From Campylobacteraceae bacterium (lineage in GTDB: Bacteria; Campylobacterota; Campylobacteria; Campylobacterales; Campylobacteraceae), in contig JAISGD010000031.1 in assembly GCA_031263195.1 (NCBI GenBank), positions 1 through 57,728 of the forward strand: a DNA stretch of 57,728 nucleotides. The letters are read 5' to 3'. Every line of letters starts with the position of its first letter. The stretch's first letter is position 1. Under the pieces are notes generated by a model that was given only the letters and a program-made list of their open reading frames with translations, did no database searches and was not told the origin of the DNA. The translations under genes and the position numbers were made by a program. Shown one piece after another: positions 17,859-26,958 of this stretch.

Positions 17859-18446
17859 ATGAAACGAGTGAGTTATAAGCCTCTTTGTGAGCGCTTTCAT
17901 ATCCCAAGACCAACTTTGATTGAGTGGCAAAAGCAACCTATAAGCGATGAGAAAAATTGGCGCGCGAAACATATTGAGTATTTAAGAGAACAGATTGACG
18001 CCGAAAATGAAACGAAAAGAGAGTTACGCGAGAAAGCTATACTCCCCGAAGAACTTTTTTTGATATGTGTCTATCTTTTTCTTACATGCACAAAAAGCGT
18101 ACCTAAAAAGCAAGAGTTTAAGAAAAACTTGAAAGAGTTTTTACTTTACCCTAAAAAGTCAGTTGAATTTCAGCACGAGTTTGCCAAACGAATTTGGAAA
18201 GAGGGTGAAGATGTTAATAACGGATATTTAAACAGTATACTTTTGGCGGATAGTTTGAGTGTTTTTCAATACTATGTTTTGATGCGCGCCGCGCTGGATT
18301 TTAACTTGAGACTTTTTAATAATGAACATTTAAATTGCGATGAAGGACTTAAGGGTAAAACATGGCAGGAGTTATATATGTATGACAAAGAATTTTCATT
18401 AAAAAATATCACAAATTTTTTTAAAAATATGGGAATTTTGTCTTAA
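17859..18446 (+). CDS. Uncharacterised soluble protein with HTH-like start
   Basis: 195 aa, no signal peptide; one moderately hydrophobic stretch (ELFLICVYLFLTC, about 68-80). The first 30 residues (KPLCERFHIPRPTLIEWQK) read like a helix-turn-helix, similar to small DNA-binding or phage-adaptor folds. The rest is helical and basic. The SD AGGAAAG supports the ATG. It ends just before the first 18-bp palindrome upstream of hydA, so it could be a regulator of the hydrogenase or simply an unrelated neighbour. I do not recognise the family. Any link to hydrogenase is positional only. Confidence 0.6.
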   Translation: MKRVSYKPLCERFHIPRPTLIEWQKQPISDEKNWRAKHIEYLREQIDAENETKRELREKAILPEELFLICVYLFLTCTKSVPKKQEFKKNLKEFLLYPKKSVEFQHEFAKRIWKEGEDVNNGYLNSILLADSLSVFQYYVLMRAALDFNLRLFNNEHLNCDEGLKGKTWQELYMYDKEFSLKNITNFFKNMGILS

Positions 18447-18447
18447 A

Positions 18448-18465
18448 AGTAAAATATTTTTTACT
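18448..18465. promoter_or_regulatory. Palindrome AGTAA-N8-TTACT, copy 1 upstream of hydA
   Basis: AGTAAAATATTTTTTACT has perfect 7-bp arms and a TATT centre. It begins two bases after the stop of the 195-aa gene and 255 bp before hydA. An identical 18-mer lies exactly 90 bp downstream. It could be an operator or a cruciform; A/T composition makes pairing weak as a terminator, although a T-run is embedded in it. Confidence 0.55.
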
Positions 18466-18537
18466 AAATTTTATAAAACTGTCAAGTCGCAATATAGGCT
18501 TTTATTATATATAAAGTGACAAAATAAAAACTTTTTT

Positions 18538-18555
18538 AGTAAAATATTTTTTACT
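18538..18555. promoter_or_regulatory. Palindrome AGTAA-N8-TTACT, copy 2 upstream of hydA
   Basis: Identical to the copy at 18448 and 165 bp before the hydA ATG. The flanks also match (a T before and AAA/AAC after). Two exact copies in one hydrogenase promoter region suggest a regulator-binding pair. The remaining spacer (18556-18719) holds AT-rich promoter-like sequence but no single clear -10 box. Confidence 0.6.
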
Positions 18556-18719
18556 AAACTCAAACAAAATTTATCTTGTTTAAGTGTTGCATATTTACAC
18601 ATATCACAGCTTATAAGACTTAAATATGGCAGCCTTTAATACCCTACGATAAGATAATATATTAAGATAAAAAAATATTAAAATCCAGCTTCTTAAAGCA
18701 AAAGATTAGGAGTAAATAA

Positions 18720-19859
18720 ATGGAGCATCAAGAACTCTACGATAAGATAACCAAAAGGCTTGACGTTTTGGCTGAATTTCCGAAAATAAAAGAGGAGAAA
18801 CCGGTAAGCGCGCTTTTGGAAGAGAGCGGTATCAGCAGGCGTGACTTTATGAAGTGGGCTGCCGGTATGACGGCTATGTTTTCTCTGCCTGCAACATTCA
18901 CGCCGTTAATGGCTCAAGCTGCGGAGCTTACCGACAGATTACCCGTTATTTGGTTGCATATGGCGGAGTGTACGGGTTGCAGTGAAAGCTTGCTAAGAAC
19001 CGATGCACCTACAATCGACAATCTAATATTTGATCATATCTCATTGGAATATCATGAAACGATTATGGCTGCGGCTGGCTGGCAGGCAGAGCATAATCTG
19101 GAAGATGCCATCAAAAAATATAAAGGCAAATATATTCTTATGGTTGAAGGCGGAATTCCTGCCGGAAGCAGCGAGTTTTATTTAACCGTGGGACCTCACG
19201 GCAAAAAAGGAGCTGAACATGCCAGAGATGCGGCTGCAAGTGCGGCGGCGATTTTTGCTATCGGAACCTGTTCAAGCTTTGGCGGCGTACAAGCGGCAAA
19301 GCCAAATCCTACCAATGCCAAACCCCTTAGTAAAATTACAAATAAACCGGTTATAAATGTTCCGGGCTGTCCTCCGAGTGAAAAAAATATTGTAGGAAAT
19401 GTGCTTCATTATATACTTTTCGGTACGCTTCCCGCGCTTGATGTATACAATCGTCCTAAATGGGCTTATGGTATCAGAATCCATGACCTTTGTGAAAGAC
19501 GCGGTCATTTTGACGCGGGTGAATTTGTACAGCAATTTGGTGACGAAGGCGCTAAAAGAGGTTACTGTTTATATAAAGTCGGGTGCAAAGGGCCTTATAC
19601 TTTTAATAACTGTTCGCGTGAGAGATTTAATCAACACACTTCTTGGCCTGTTCAAGCAGGGCATGGTTGCATAGGCTGTTCCGAGCCTGATTTTTGGGAT
19701 AATATGGGTACATTTGAAGAGCCTCTTGCGGATAAATTGTACAGCTCAATTTCTGCGGACAGTACGGCAGATAAAGTCGGTATCGCACTTTTAACCGTAA
19801 CTGCGATTGGTATAGCGGCGCATGCGACTATCGGCGCAATCAAAAAAGATAAACATTAA
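18720..19859 (+). CDS. hydA: [NiFe] hydrogenase small subunit
   Basis: 379 aa. This subunit carries the Fe-S clusters that pass electrons from the active site to the cytochrome. A twin-arginine signal (SRRDFMKW, Arg40-Arg41, followed by a hydrophobic stretch to about 68) directs folded export with HydB. Mature-part cysteines begin with Cys84 and Cys87 in AECTGCSES, and CPPSEKN, CLYKVGCKGP, NCSRERFN and GCIGCSEPDFW follow. A C-terminal hydrophobic helix (about 353-373) anchors it in the membrane, as in group 1 periplasm-facing uptake hydrogenases. The SD TAGGAG precedes the ATG. First gene of hydABCDE-hypF. Confidence 0.97.
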   Translation: MEHQELYDKITKRLDVLAEFPKIKEEKPVSALLEESGISRRDFMKWAAGMTAMFSLPATFTPLMAQAAELTDRLPVIWLHMAECTGCSESLLRTDAPTIDNLIFDHISLEYHETIMAAAGWQAEHNLEDAIKKYKGKYILMVEGGIPAGSSEFYLTVGPHGKKGAEHARDAAASAAAIFAIGTCSSFGGVQAAKPNPTNAKPLSKITNKPVINVPGCPPSEKNIVGNVLHYILFGTLPALDVYNRPKWAYGIRIHDLCERRGHFDAGEFVQQFGDEGAKRGYCLYKVGCKGPYTFNNCSRERFNQHTSWPVQAGHGCIGCSEPDFWDNMGTFEEPLADKLYSSISADSTADKVGIALLTVTAIGIAAHATIGAIKKDKH

Positions 19860-19870
19860 GAAGGCGAATT

Positions 19871-21595
19871 ATGAGCAAAAGAATAGTAGTAGATCCCATC
19901 ACAAGAATAGAGGGACATTTAAGAGTAGAAGTGGTTGTTGATGATAATAATGTTGTAACAGAGGCTTACTCTTCTGCTACGCTTTGGAGAGGTATAGAAC
20001 ATATCGTCAAAGGGCGCGACCCAAGAGATGCGGGATTTTTTGTCCAAAGAATCTGCGGTGTATGTACATTTTCACACTACAAAGCTGGTATTATGGCGGT
20101 TGAGGATGCTTTAAATATCACGCCTCCATTAAATGCCGTACTTACAAGAACGCTGATGAATGCGGCGCTGTTTTTGCACGATCACCCTATTCATTTTTAC
20201 AATCTTCATGGACTTGATTGGGTGGATATCGTATCGGCTCTTAGCGCGGATCCAAAAAAAGCAAGCGATGAAGCGTTTAAATATACCTCTACTCCTATAG
20301 CGACTGGCGCCGACCACTTAAAAGCGGTTAAAGATAAAGTTGCGGCATTTGCAGGTAAAGGACATTTGGGGCCATTTGCTAACGCATATTGGGGACATAA
20401 AACTTACCGTTTAACACCTGAACAAAATCTAATCGCGCTTTCACACTATCTTGAGTGTTTAAAGATCCAAAGAACAGTTGCTCAAATGATGGCTATTTTT
20501 GGCGCAAAACAGCCGCATCCTCAAAGTTTAACTGTTGGCGGCGTTACATGTATTATGGATTTATTGGATCCGGCTCGGCTCGGTGAATATTTGACTAAAT
20601 TTCAAGAGATTGCCGATTTTGTTAATCGCGCTTACTATCCCGACCTTGTTATGGCAGGTAAGGCATATGCCGGCGAAAAGAGTGTGACCGGTGACATGGG
20701 CGTAGCTAATCTCTTTACATTTAAAGAGTTTCAGTATAGCTCGAATGATTGGTTATTTGACAGCGGTATCATACTTAATGGCGATATTAATAAAGTATAT
20801 GAAATTGATGAAGACAAGATTACCGAAGAGGCTACGCGAGCTTGGTATGAAGATGATGAGCCTTTACATCCGTATAACGGCAAGACAAATCCTAAATACA
20901 CAGGTTTTAAGGATGGACAGACAGTTGACGGCAATGATAAATTAGCCAATACCAAAGTTCTTGACGAACAGGGCAAATATTCTTGGATAAAAGCTCCGCG
21001 ATATGACGGCAAGCCTATGCAAGTCGGGCCTTTGGCAAATATAGTCGTAAATTATGCTAAGGGAAATGAGAGAGTCGCAAAAGTAGTGGAAAAATTTTTA
21101 AGCGACACAGGACTTCCCGTAAGTGCTGTTTTTTCAACCTTAGGACGGACAGCATGCCGTATGATAGAAGCCAAAGTTATAGCCGATAACGGACTCGAGG
21201 CGTTCTATAACTTGATAAACAATCTAAAAGTAGATCAAGAAACATGCGCTACCTATACGATAGACAAAAACATAGAGTATCAAGGAAGATATATCGGACA
21301 TGTTCCTCGAGGAACGTTAAGTCATTGGGTAAAGATTAAAAATGGGCTTATTGAAAACTATCAGGCTGTTGTACCGTCTACATGGAATGCTTCTCCAAAA
21401 GACGCTAACGGTGTAAGAGGTCCGTATGAAGAGTGCTTGATAGGTCTTAAAATAGCCGATTTGTCAAAACCTTTGGAAATAGTAAGAGTTATCCATTCAT
21501 ATGACCCCTGCATTGCGTGTGCTGTGCACGTTATGGACACAAAAGGTAACGAATTGGGTTTACATAAAGTTTCTCAAGATAATATAGTCTGCTAA
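19871..21595 (+). CDS. hydB: [NiFe] hydrogenase large subunit
   Basis: 574 aa. It carries the Ni-Fe(CN)2CO site that splits hydrogen. Ligand pairs are Cys62/Cys65 in RICGVCTFSH and Cys547/Cys550 in DPCIACAVH. The sequence continues 21 residues past His553, the tail that HydD should remove after nickel insertion. The N-terminal PITRIEGHLR is the family start. It begins 11 bp after hydA and has no signal of its own, so it is co-exported through the HydA twin-arginine signal. Group 1 membrane-bound respiratory type by overall composition of the operon. Confidence 0.97.
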   Translation: MSKRIVVDPITRIEGHLRVEVVVDDNNVVTEAYSSATLWRGIEHIVKGRDPRDAGFFVQRICGVCTFSHYKAGIMAVEDALNITPPLNAVLTRTLMNAALFLHDHPIHFYNLHGLDWVDIVSALSADPKKASDEAFKYTSTPIATGADHLKAVKDKVAAFAGKGHLGPFANAYWGHKTYRLTPEQNLIALSHYLECLKIQRTVAQMMAIFGAKQPHPQSLTVGGVTCIMDLLDPARLGEYLTKFQEIADFVNRAYYPDLVMAGKAYAGEKSVTGDMGVANLFTFKEFQYSSNDWLFDSGIILNGDINKVYEIDEDKITEEATRAWYEDDEPLHPYNGKTNPKYTGFKDGQTVDGNDKLANTKVLDEQGKYSWIKAPRYDGKPMQVGPLANIVVNYAKGNERVAKVVEKFLSDTGLPVSAVFSTLGRTACRMIEAKVIADNGLEAFYNLINNLKVDQETCATYTIDKNIEYQGRYIGHVPRGTLSHWVKIKNGLIENYQAVVPSTWNASPKDANGVRGPYEECLIGLKIADLSKPLEIVRVIHSYDPCIACAVHVMDTKGNELGLHKVSQDNIVC

Positions 21596-21605
21596 GGAGT
21601 GAAGA

Positions 21606-22295
21606 ATGTCTAAAGAATTGCTCGTTAGAGAAGCGGAAGTAGAATACACCTCTTCTACGAGGTGGGTGCATTGGATACGTTTTTTTTCCATTATAGTACT
21701 TACGATAACAGGATTTTATATAGCTTATGTTTTTGTGGCGCCTGAAATTTCAAGTGAGCCGACTCTGTTTTTAAATGCGAAAATGAGAATGGTGCATGAG
21801 ATATTCGGCTTTTTGCTGATAGCTATCACAATATATAAAACTTATATATTTTTCTTTGATAAAAGTAAAGTAGAGAAGCTTGAGATTGTTTCGGCTAAAG
21901 ATGTGGTAAATCCTAAAATATGGATAGCGCAGATAAAGTATTATCTATTTTTGGGTGAGCATCCACAACTAAAAGGGGTTTATAATCCTCTGCAATTTGC
22001 CGCATATGTGATGCTTTATCTTATGGTCGCACTTCTTGGTTTAACCGGACTTATACTATATGTGCATATCTACCATGATGGTCTTGGCGGTACGCTATAT
22101 TCTTTAATGCGCTGGTTTGAGACGTTAATGGGCGGTTTGGCTAATGTCAGAGCGATACACCATATAGCTATGTGGGTTGTTTTGATATTTGTTCCGGTAC
22201 ATGTTTATATGGTTATTTTTAACTCATTAAAAGGTAAAGAAGGCGCTTTGGACGCTGTTGTAAGCGGTTTGAAATTTAAACGCAAACACCACTGA
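21606..22295 (+). CDS. hydC: Hydrogenase b-type cytochrome subunit
   Basis: 229 aa with four main hydrophobic segments (about 21-44, 61-79, 125-150 and 187-208). It accepts electrons from HydA and passes them to menaquinone in the cytoplasmic membrane. Histidines in RWVHWIRFF, MVHEIFGF, IHHIAMW and PVHVYMV are at positions expected for binding two hemes. Start is 10 bp after hydB with a clear AAGGAG. It belongs to the Ni/Fe-hydrogenase I cytochrome b (HyaC/HupC) family. Confidence 0.93.
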   Translation: MSKELLVREAEVEYTSSTRWVHWIRFFSIIVLTITGFYIAYVFVAPEISSEPTLFLNAKMRMVHEIFGFLLIAITIYKTYIFFFDKSKVEKLEIVSAKDVVNPKIWIAQIKYYLFLGEHPQLKGVYNPLQFAAYVMLYLMVALLGLTGLILYVHIYHDGLGGTLYSLMRWFETLMGGLANVRAIHHIAMWVVLIFVPVHVYMVIFNSLKGKEGALDAVVSGLKFKRKHH

Positions 22296-22302
22296 TTGTT
22301 AT

Positions 22303-22839
22303 ATGAAAATAGCACTCCTTGGTATCGGCAATATAATGTTCTCCGATGAGGGTATCGGAGTTCATTTATGTCGATATATGGAACAAAAATACCATTTTCA
22401 CTCCGAAGTTCATACTCTTGATTTTATTGATGGCGGCACATTGGCGGAGAGGCTTATACCGATAATAATTGGGTATGATTATGTCATTATACTGGACTGT
22501 ATAAGCGCTGATGGCGGAGAGTTCGGCGACGTCTACTTTTTTGATTTTGACGATATTCCAAAACATATTTCTTGGCAGGGAAGTGCTCATGAAGTTGAAA
22601 TGCTGCAAACTTTAACTATGATGGATATAGTAGGCGACAGACCCAAAACAAAGATAGTAGGTATCATTCCTCAGATTGTGGCTGATACTACATTGGAATT
22701 AACAAAACCTGTAAAAGACGGTGCGAAAGTGATGGAAAGCGTTCTTTTAAAACATTTAAAGGAGCTTGGATTTGAGATTTTTACGGCTAATAATGAACTT
22801 GATATTCAAGAGGTTGCTTATAAATTCGGAACATATTGA
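22303..22839 (+). CDS. hydD: Hydrogenase maturation endopeptidase
   Basis: 178 aa, HyaD/HybD family. It cuts the C-terminal tail of the large subunit once nickel is in place. The nickel-sensing residues appear as Glu16 (IMFSDEGIGVH), Asp65 (IILDCIS) and His96 (SAHEVEML). The GIGNIMFSDEG start is diagnostic. It lies 7 bp after hydC, and its substrate HydB is two genes upstream. It corresponds to HydD of Helicobacter. Confidence 0.95.
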   Translation: MKIALLGIGNIMFSDEGIGVHLCRYMEQKYHFHSEVHTLDFIDGGTLAERLIPIIIGYDYVIILDCISADGGEFGDVYFFDFDDIPKHISWQGSAHEVEMLQTLTMMDIVGDRPKTKIVGIIPQIVADTTLELTKPVKDGAKVMESVLLKHLKELGFEIFTANNELDIQEVAYKFGTY

Positions 22840-22845
22840 GGATTG

Positions 22846-24492
22846 ATGATATTAATTTATGACTTTATCTATCGAGCTAATAACGGCGTTTTGGAGAATC
22901 TTTTAGAAGATATTGCCAAATCTACTAAACACTACTTAACAAAAGACGGCGATAAAGTCTCTTTATGTGTGCAAGGCAGTGAAGAAGAACTAAAATCATT
23001 CTCCGATATACTCTCTAAAACTCTTCCGTTTTCGCTTTTTTTAAAAGATGTAAGCGTGCGTATGGTTACACAATGGGATAGTTTAAAAGCTATAAAGATG
23101 CCCAAATGCGAGATCGCTCTTCCATTTACACAAAAAGCTCTTTCAAAAGCAAAAGCAGAATTCAATCCTTTTGTTAAAAATGAGATCGGAATAAACCCCG
23201 ACATTTATCCACCGCTTATATTTGAGGATAAAAATACTCGTAAAAAATATGACGATGGCTTCAAAGAGGCTTTTTTGAAAGCAGCTAAGATTATCGTTGA
23301 TGGTGGGTATTTAAATATCAAAAGTAAAAACGGTTATGTTTGCGTGTCGAAATTGCAAGATAAAAAATATGAGAATTTTAATGTTATGCTTACGGATTTA
23401 AGTGCAACTTCTAAGATAGCTGTTTTGAAAAGTGCCGAAATATCAGCTCTTGCTTCACTTGAAAAACCGCTTATCAAAACGCATTCAAATTTAATTTTCG
23501 CTTCAAACTATCCCAATTTTCCACGTTTTTTTGATATTGCATTAGCAAATGATCTGTTTTTATACTTATTGGGAGTTGCTCTGTTTGAGATGGGTATCGA
23601 GTTTGTTGTGCTGGAGGCGAAACAAAGTGCGCCTGATGCGTCTTTATATTTTGAAAATGAGATAAAGCAGGAAGAGAGACTTCAAGTTTGTACTCTTGAT
23701 AACGGGCAAAATATCATACTAAAAGGAACATCTTCCACGTCACCGCAGCTTTTAAAATCCATCAAGCGAGTCAAAAATCCATGCCATATGCAGTTTGCGC
23801 TGGCTATGCATGAGCTTGATTTATTTGAGGATGCAAATTGCGGTGTTTATTTGAGTTTGAAAAATGATGATATGATTATGTTTTACAGCGCTCAAACGGG
23901 CGTTCTTGATATGGTAAATATCACTTATGAAGATTCGCTGCAAGAGATGTTGGAGAGTATAGCCAAAGAGGATGCGACAGGCATAAGGCTCATAGAAAAT
24001 TACACTGAAAAATTTCCTTTGATTGTTGAGAAAGCCAAAAAGATTTCTCTTAAACAAAAAGCGAAAAATATTGCCAATCTTTGGAGTATTGCTGCTTTTT
24101 TAATGGGGCTTGACGGCAGTTTGGAAGAGGCGCGGGACAAATTGCTTGAAAATATCTCAACATTCGGAGGGCAAAAGGGCCCCAGAGTTGACTATAAACT
24201 TATAGATGAAAATAGCGCGAAAACAACTATCAATGCCCATAAGTTTATAAAAAGTGTAATGAGTTTTCGTCTAGCTGATGTAGACGATGGGCTTTTGTCA
24301 TACGGTATAGCTGAGAGTTTGGTATATTTTTTAAGTGATTTTATGGATGGGTTAAAGAGTGATTTTCAGATAAAAAACGTACTGCTTATGGGTTCTTTAT
24401 TTGGCAACAAAACCATATCAAATCTTTGCGTTAAACATCTTGGCGTAAATCACAAAGTTCATTTCAACAAAGAGTTGCCCATAGAGTTATGA
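22846..24492 (+). CDS. hydE: Hydrogenase accessory protein HydE
   Basis: 548 aa. A TTG lies one codon upstream at 22843, but the ATG at 22846 is better placed after GAGG. It follows hydD as in H. pylori, where hydE is genetically required for hydrogenase activity; biochemical role is unknown. By eye two stretches recall HypF: the C-terminal VLLMGSLFGNKTISNL matches the pattern of HypF VVLGGGVFQNRTLVEK, and a mid segment with EISALASLEKPL recalls the HypF YrdC domain. The HypF zinc fingers and acylphosphatase motif are absent. It overlaps hypF by 4 bp. Not related to the radical-SAM HydE of [FeFe] hydrogenases. Confidence 0.8.
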   Translation: MILIYDFIYRANNGVLENLLEDIAKSTKHYLTKDGDKVSLCVQGSEEELKSFSDILSKTLPFSLFLKDVSVRMVTQWDSLKAIKMPKCEIALPFTQKALSKAKAEFNPFVKNEIGINPDIYPPLIFEDKNTRKKYDDGFKEAFLKAAKIIVDGGYLNIKSKNGYVCVSKLQDKKYENFNVMLTDLSATSKIAVLKSAEISALASLEKPLIKTHSNLIFASNYPNFPRFFDIALANDLFLYLLGVALFEMGIEFVVLEAKQSAPDASLYFENEIKQEERLQVCTLDNGQNIILKGTSSTSPQLLKSIKRVKNPCHMQFALAMHELDLFEDANCGVYLSLKNDDMIMFYSAQTGVLDMVNITYEDSLQEMLESIAKEDATGIRLIENYTEKFPLIVEKAKKISLKQKAKNIANLWSIAAFLMGLDGSLEEARDKLLENISTFGGQKGPRVDYKLIDENSAKTTINAHKFIKSVMSFRLADVDDGLLSYGIAESLVYFLSDFMDGLKSDFQIKNVLLMGSLFGNKTISNLCVKHLGVNHKVHFNKELPIEL

Positions 24493-26705
24493 AAATTTGC
24501 AAAACTTATGAAATTGAGGGCAGAGTGCAAGGGGTGGGATTTCGCCCGTTTGTCTTTGCCCTCGCGCGAAAATTCAATCTAAACGGTTTTGTATATAATA
24601 ATTCTAACGGAGTTTACGCTGAAATTGAAGGCGATAAAAGCAATATAAAAGAGTTTGAGTTTGAACTTAAAAACTATGCGCCTCCACTTTCCAGAATAGA
24701 TAAAATTGTCGCGGATAACGCGCTTTTAAAGAATTTTACAGATTTTAAAATACTAAAAAGCGAAGTTTCACACTCCAAAAATACGCCGATTTCTCCCGAT
24801 ATGTCTTTATGTCCGGAATGTTTAAAAGAGTTATCCGACGCAAACAACAGACGCTTTGGCTATCCACTGATAAATTGTACAAATTGTGGTCCAAGATACT
24901 CTATTGTTTATACCGTTCCTTACGATAGGGCGAATACTTCAATGAACAAATTTAAAATGTGTCCCGAATGCGAAGCCGAATATAATAATCCGTTAAATCG
25001 TCGTTATCACGCTCAACCGATAAGTTGTACAAATTGCGGTCCTGCTATAAAATTTTATGATTTAAACGGTTTTAGCACAGAAGATAATCCGCTTCAACGA
25101 TTAGCTTTAGCCATAAATGAAGGCAAGATAGTAGCCCTCAAAGGTATGGGCGGTTTTCACATCATTTGCGACGCTTTGAACGAACAAGCCGTTCTCAATT
25201 TAAGGGATAGAAAAAGACGTAAAACAAAGCCTTTCGCCGTGCTTTTTGATTCGCTTGAGATGATAAAAGAGTATTGCGATACGACAGAATATGAGGAAGA
25301 GGCGCTTTTAAGTCAAGTTCGCCCAATAGTGCTTGTCAAAAAGAAAAAACTGTGCGTATTGCCTGATAGTATTGCTCCAAATATAGACAGGCTCGGCGTT
25401 TTTTTGCCTTATACGCCCTTGCATGTAATGCTTTTGAAAATGCTTAAAAAACCTATTATAGCCACAAGCGCAAATATAAGCGGCGAGCCTATAATAACGA
25501 ATAGATACGAGATAGAGCAAAAACTAAAAAATGTCATAGAAGCGTACGTTGATTTTGACAGAGATATAGTGAACTTTAGCGACGATAGCGTTTTGCAGCT
25601 TATAGGGAAAAATACCATTTTTTTGAGACTTTCAAGAGGTATCGCGCCAAAATCTTTTAAAACGTCTTACATGTGTAAAGAAAAAATATTGGCTCTTGGG
25701 GCGCATCAAAAAAGCGCTATCGCTATCTTTAACGACCAAAATATCACAATGAGTCCATATATAGGGGATTTGGAAAATGTGAAAAGCATTGAAGCGTTTG
25801 AGCGAAGTATAGATACGTTTAAAAGATTTTACGATTTTACCCCTTCGCTTTTGGTTTGCGATAAACATCCCGGTTACGCTTCTACGCTTTGGGCAAAAAA
25901 GCAAAATATTCCTATAATCTTTGTACAACACCATTATGCGCATATTTTGGCGGTTATGTTTGAACATAATATAAGCGATGAAGTTTTGGGCATAGCATGG
26001 GATGGGACTGGATTTGGAGACGATAAAAGTATTTGGGGCGGGGAGTTTTTTTTATGCAATTTAAAAACTTATAAAAGAGTCTGTTCATTTAAGCCGTTTA
26101 AACTATTGGGCGGCGACAAAAGCGTCAAAAATATCGATAGAGTTGCTTTTTCAATCCTATATCTCTATAAACAAAACCCTATTGTCGCGGCGTATTTGAA
26201 CAGTTTTTCAAAAGAGGAACGATATCTTTTGGAGCAAGCTTATGAAAAAGATATAAACGCGCCGCTTTGCAGCTCTGTCGGACGCCTTTTTGACGCCGCC
26301 GCGGCTATAATTTTAAAACAAAAAACGGTAACTTACGACGGCGAAAGCGGACTGTCTCTTGAAGCTTTGTACGATAAAGATATTCAAGATAGATATGACA
26401 TCATTATTAATGAAAATAATGAGATAGAGTATGCTCATTGGTTTTTAGAAATGCTTCAAGACGAGCCCAAAATTGCCGCTTCAAAATTTATAAATACTCT
26501 CTCGGCATTGATAGCGCACATAGTGCGAAAGTATGAAAAAAAAGTTGTGCTTGGCGGAGGCGTTTTCCAAAATAGGACGCTTGTGGAAAAAACAATGGAA
26601 CTGTTGGAAAAAGAACATGTAGAGCTATTTTTGCCGCAAACCATATCGCCAAACGATAGCTCAATCGCTCTTGGACAAATAACCTACGCGCTAAATAATC
26701 TATAA
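24489..26705 (+). CDS. hypF: Carbamoyltransferase HypF
   Basis: 738 aa, complete. HypF uses carbamoyl phosphate and ATP to make the thiocyanate on HypE that becomes the cyanide ligands. Domains in order: acylphosphatase (1-90, with GRVQGVGFRPFVF), two zinc fingers (Cys108/111/130/133 and Cys158/161/180/183), YrdC-like ATP-binding domain (about 200-380) and Kae1-like domain (about 395-738) with metal histidines in VQHHYAHILAV and GGGVFQNRT. It overlaps hydE by 4 bp and ends the hyd operon; its partners hypBCDEA lie about 8 kb away. Confidence 0.97.
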   Translation: MKICKTYEIEGRVQGVGFRPFVFALARKFNLNGFVYNNSNGVYAEIEGDKSNIKEFEFELKNYAPPLSRIDKIVADNALLKNFTDFKILKSEVSHSKNTPISPDMSLCPECLKELSDANNRRFGYPLINCTNCGPRYSIVYTVPYDRANTSMNKFKMCPECEAEYNNPLNRRYHAQPISCTNCGPAIKFYDLNGFSTEDNPLQRLALAINEGKIVALKGMGGFHIICDALNEQAVLNLRDRKRRKTKPFAVLFDSLEMIKEYCDTTEYEEEALLSQVRPIVLVKKKKLCVLPDSIAPNIDRLGVFLPYTPLHVMLLKMLKKPIIATSANISGEPIITNRYEIEQKLKNVIEAYVDFDRDIVNFSDDSVLQLIGKNTIFLRLSRGIAPKSFKTSYMCKEKILALGAHQKSAIAIFNDQNITMSPYIGDLENVKSIEAFERSIDTFKRFYDFTPSLLVCDKHPGYASTLWAKKQNIPIIFVQHHYAHILAVMFEHNISDEVLGIAWDGTGFGDDKSIWGGEFFLCNLKTYKRVCSFKPFKLLGGDKSVKNIDRVAFSILYLYKQNPIVAAYLNSFSKEERYLLEQAYEKDINAPLCSSVGRLFDAAAAIILKQKTVTYDGESGLSLEALYDKDIQDRYDIIINENNEIEYAHWFLEMLQDEPKIAASKFINTLSALIAHIVRKYEKKVVLGGGVFQNRTLVEKTMELLEKEHVELFLPQTISPNDSSIALGQITYALNNL

Positions 26706-26904
26706 ACTTACAAATTCAATCCTGCCTTTACATGTACTCTTGTTGCAAATTTATATTTTATAGCGACAAATATTTAAAGCTCTTTAATTTAAAAATTGCA
26801 ACGAAATGGTAAAAACAGACGAAAGCGGACTATCTTTAAAAACCAAACAACGCCTTAAAATAAACCGTTATAATAAGAATATTACTTTTATATTAAATTT
26901 CTGA

Positions 26905-26910
26905 TATAAT
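26905..26910 (+). promoter_or_regulatory. -10 box for the GLUG lipoprotein gene
   Basis: TGATATAAT, with the TATAAT core 48 bp before the ATG at 26959. The upstream spacer (26706-26904) shows no gene; a 7-bp inverted repeat GTTGCAA/TTGCAAC with a long loop is the only structure seen. Confidence 0.6.
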
Positions 26911-26958
26911 ACGCCAAATTCACTTTTCGTGAATAAATTTTAAATCAAAGGGGTAGCA

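Noticed and set aside
26816-26850. Short stretch after hypF resembling part of the hypF gene (GAAAGCGGACT then TCT)
   Set aside because: Only about 15 bases match and the frame is not maintained; chance or a trivial remnant cannot be told apart.
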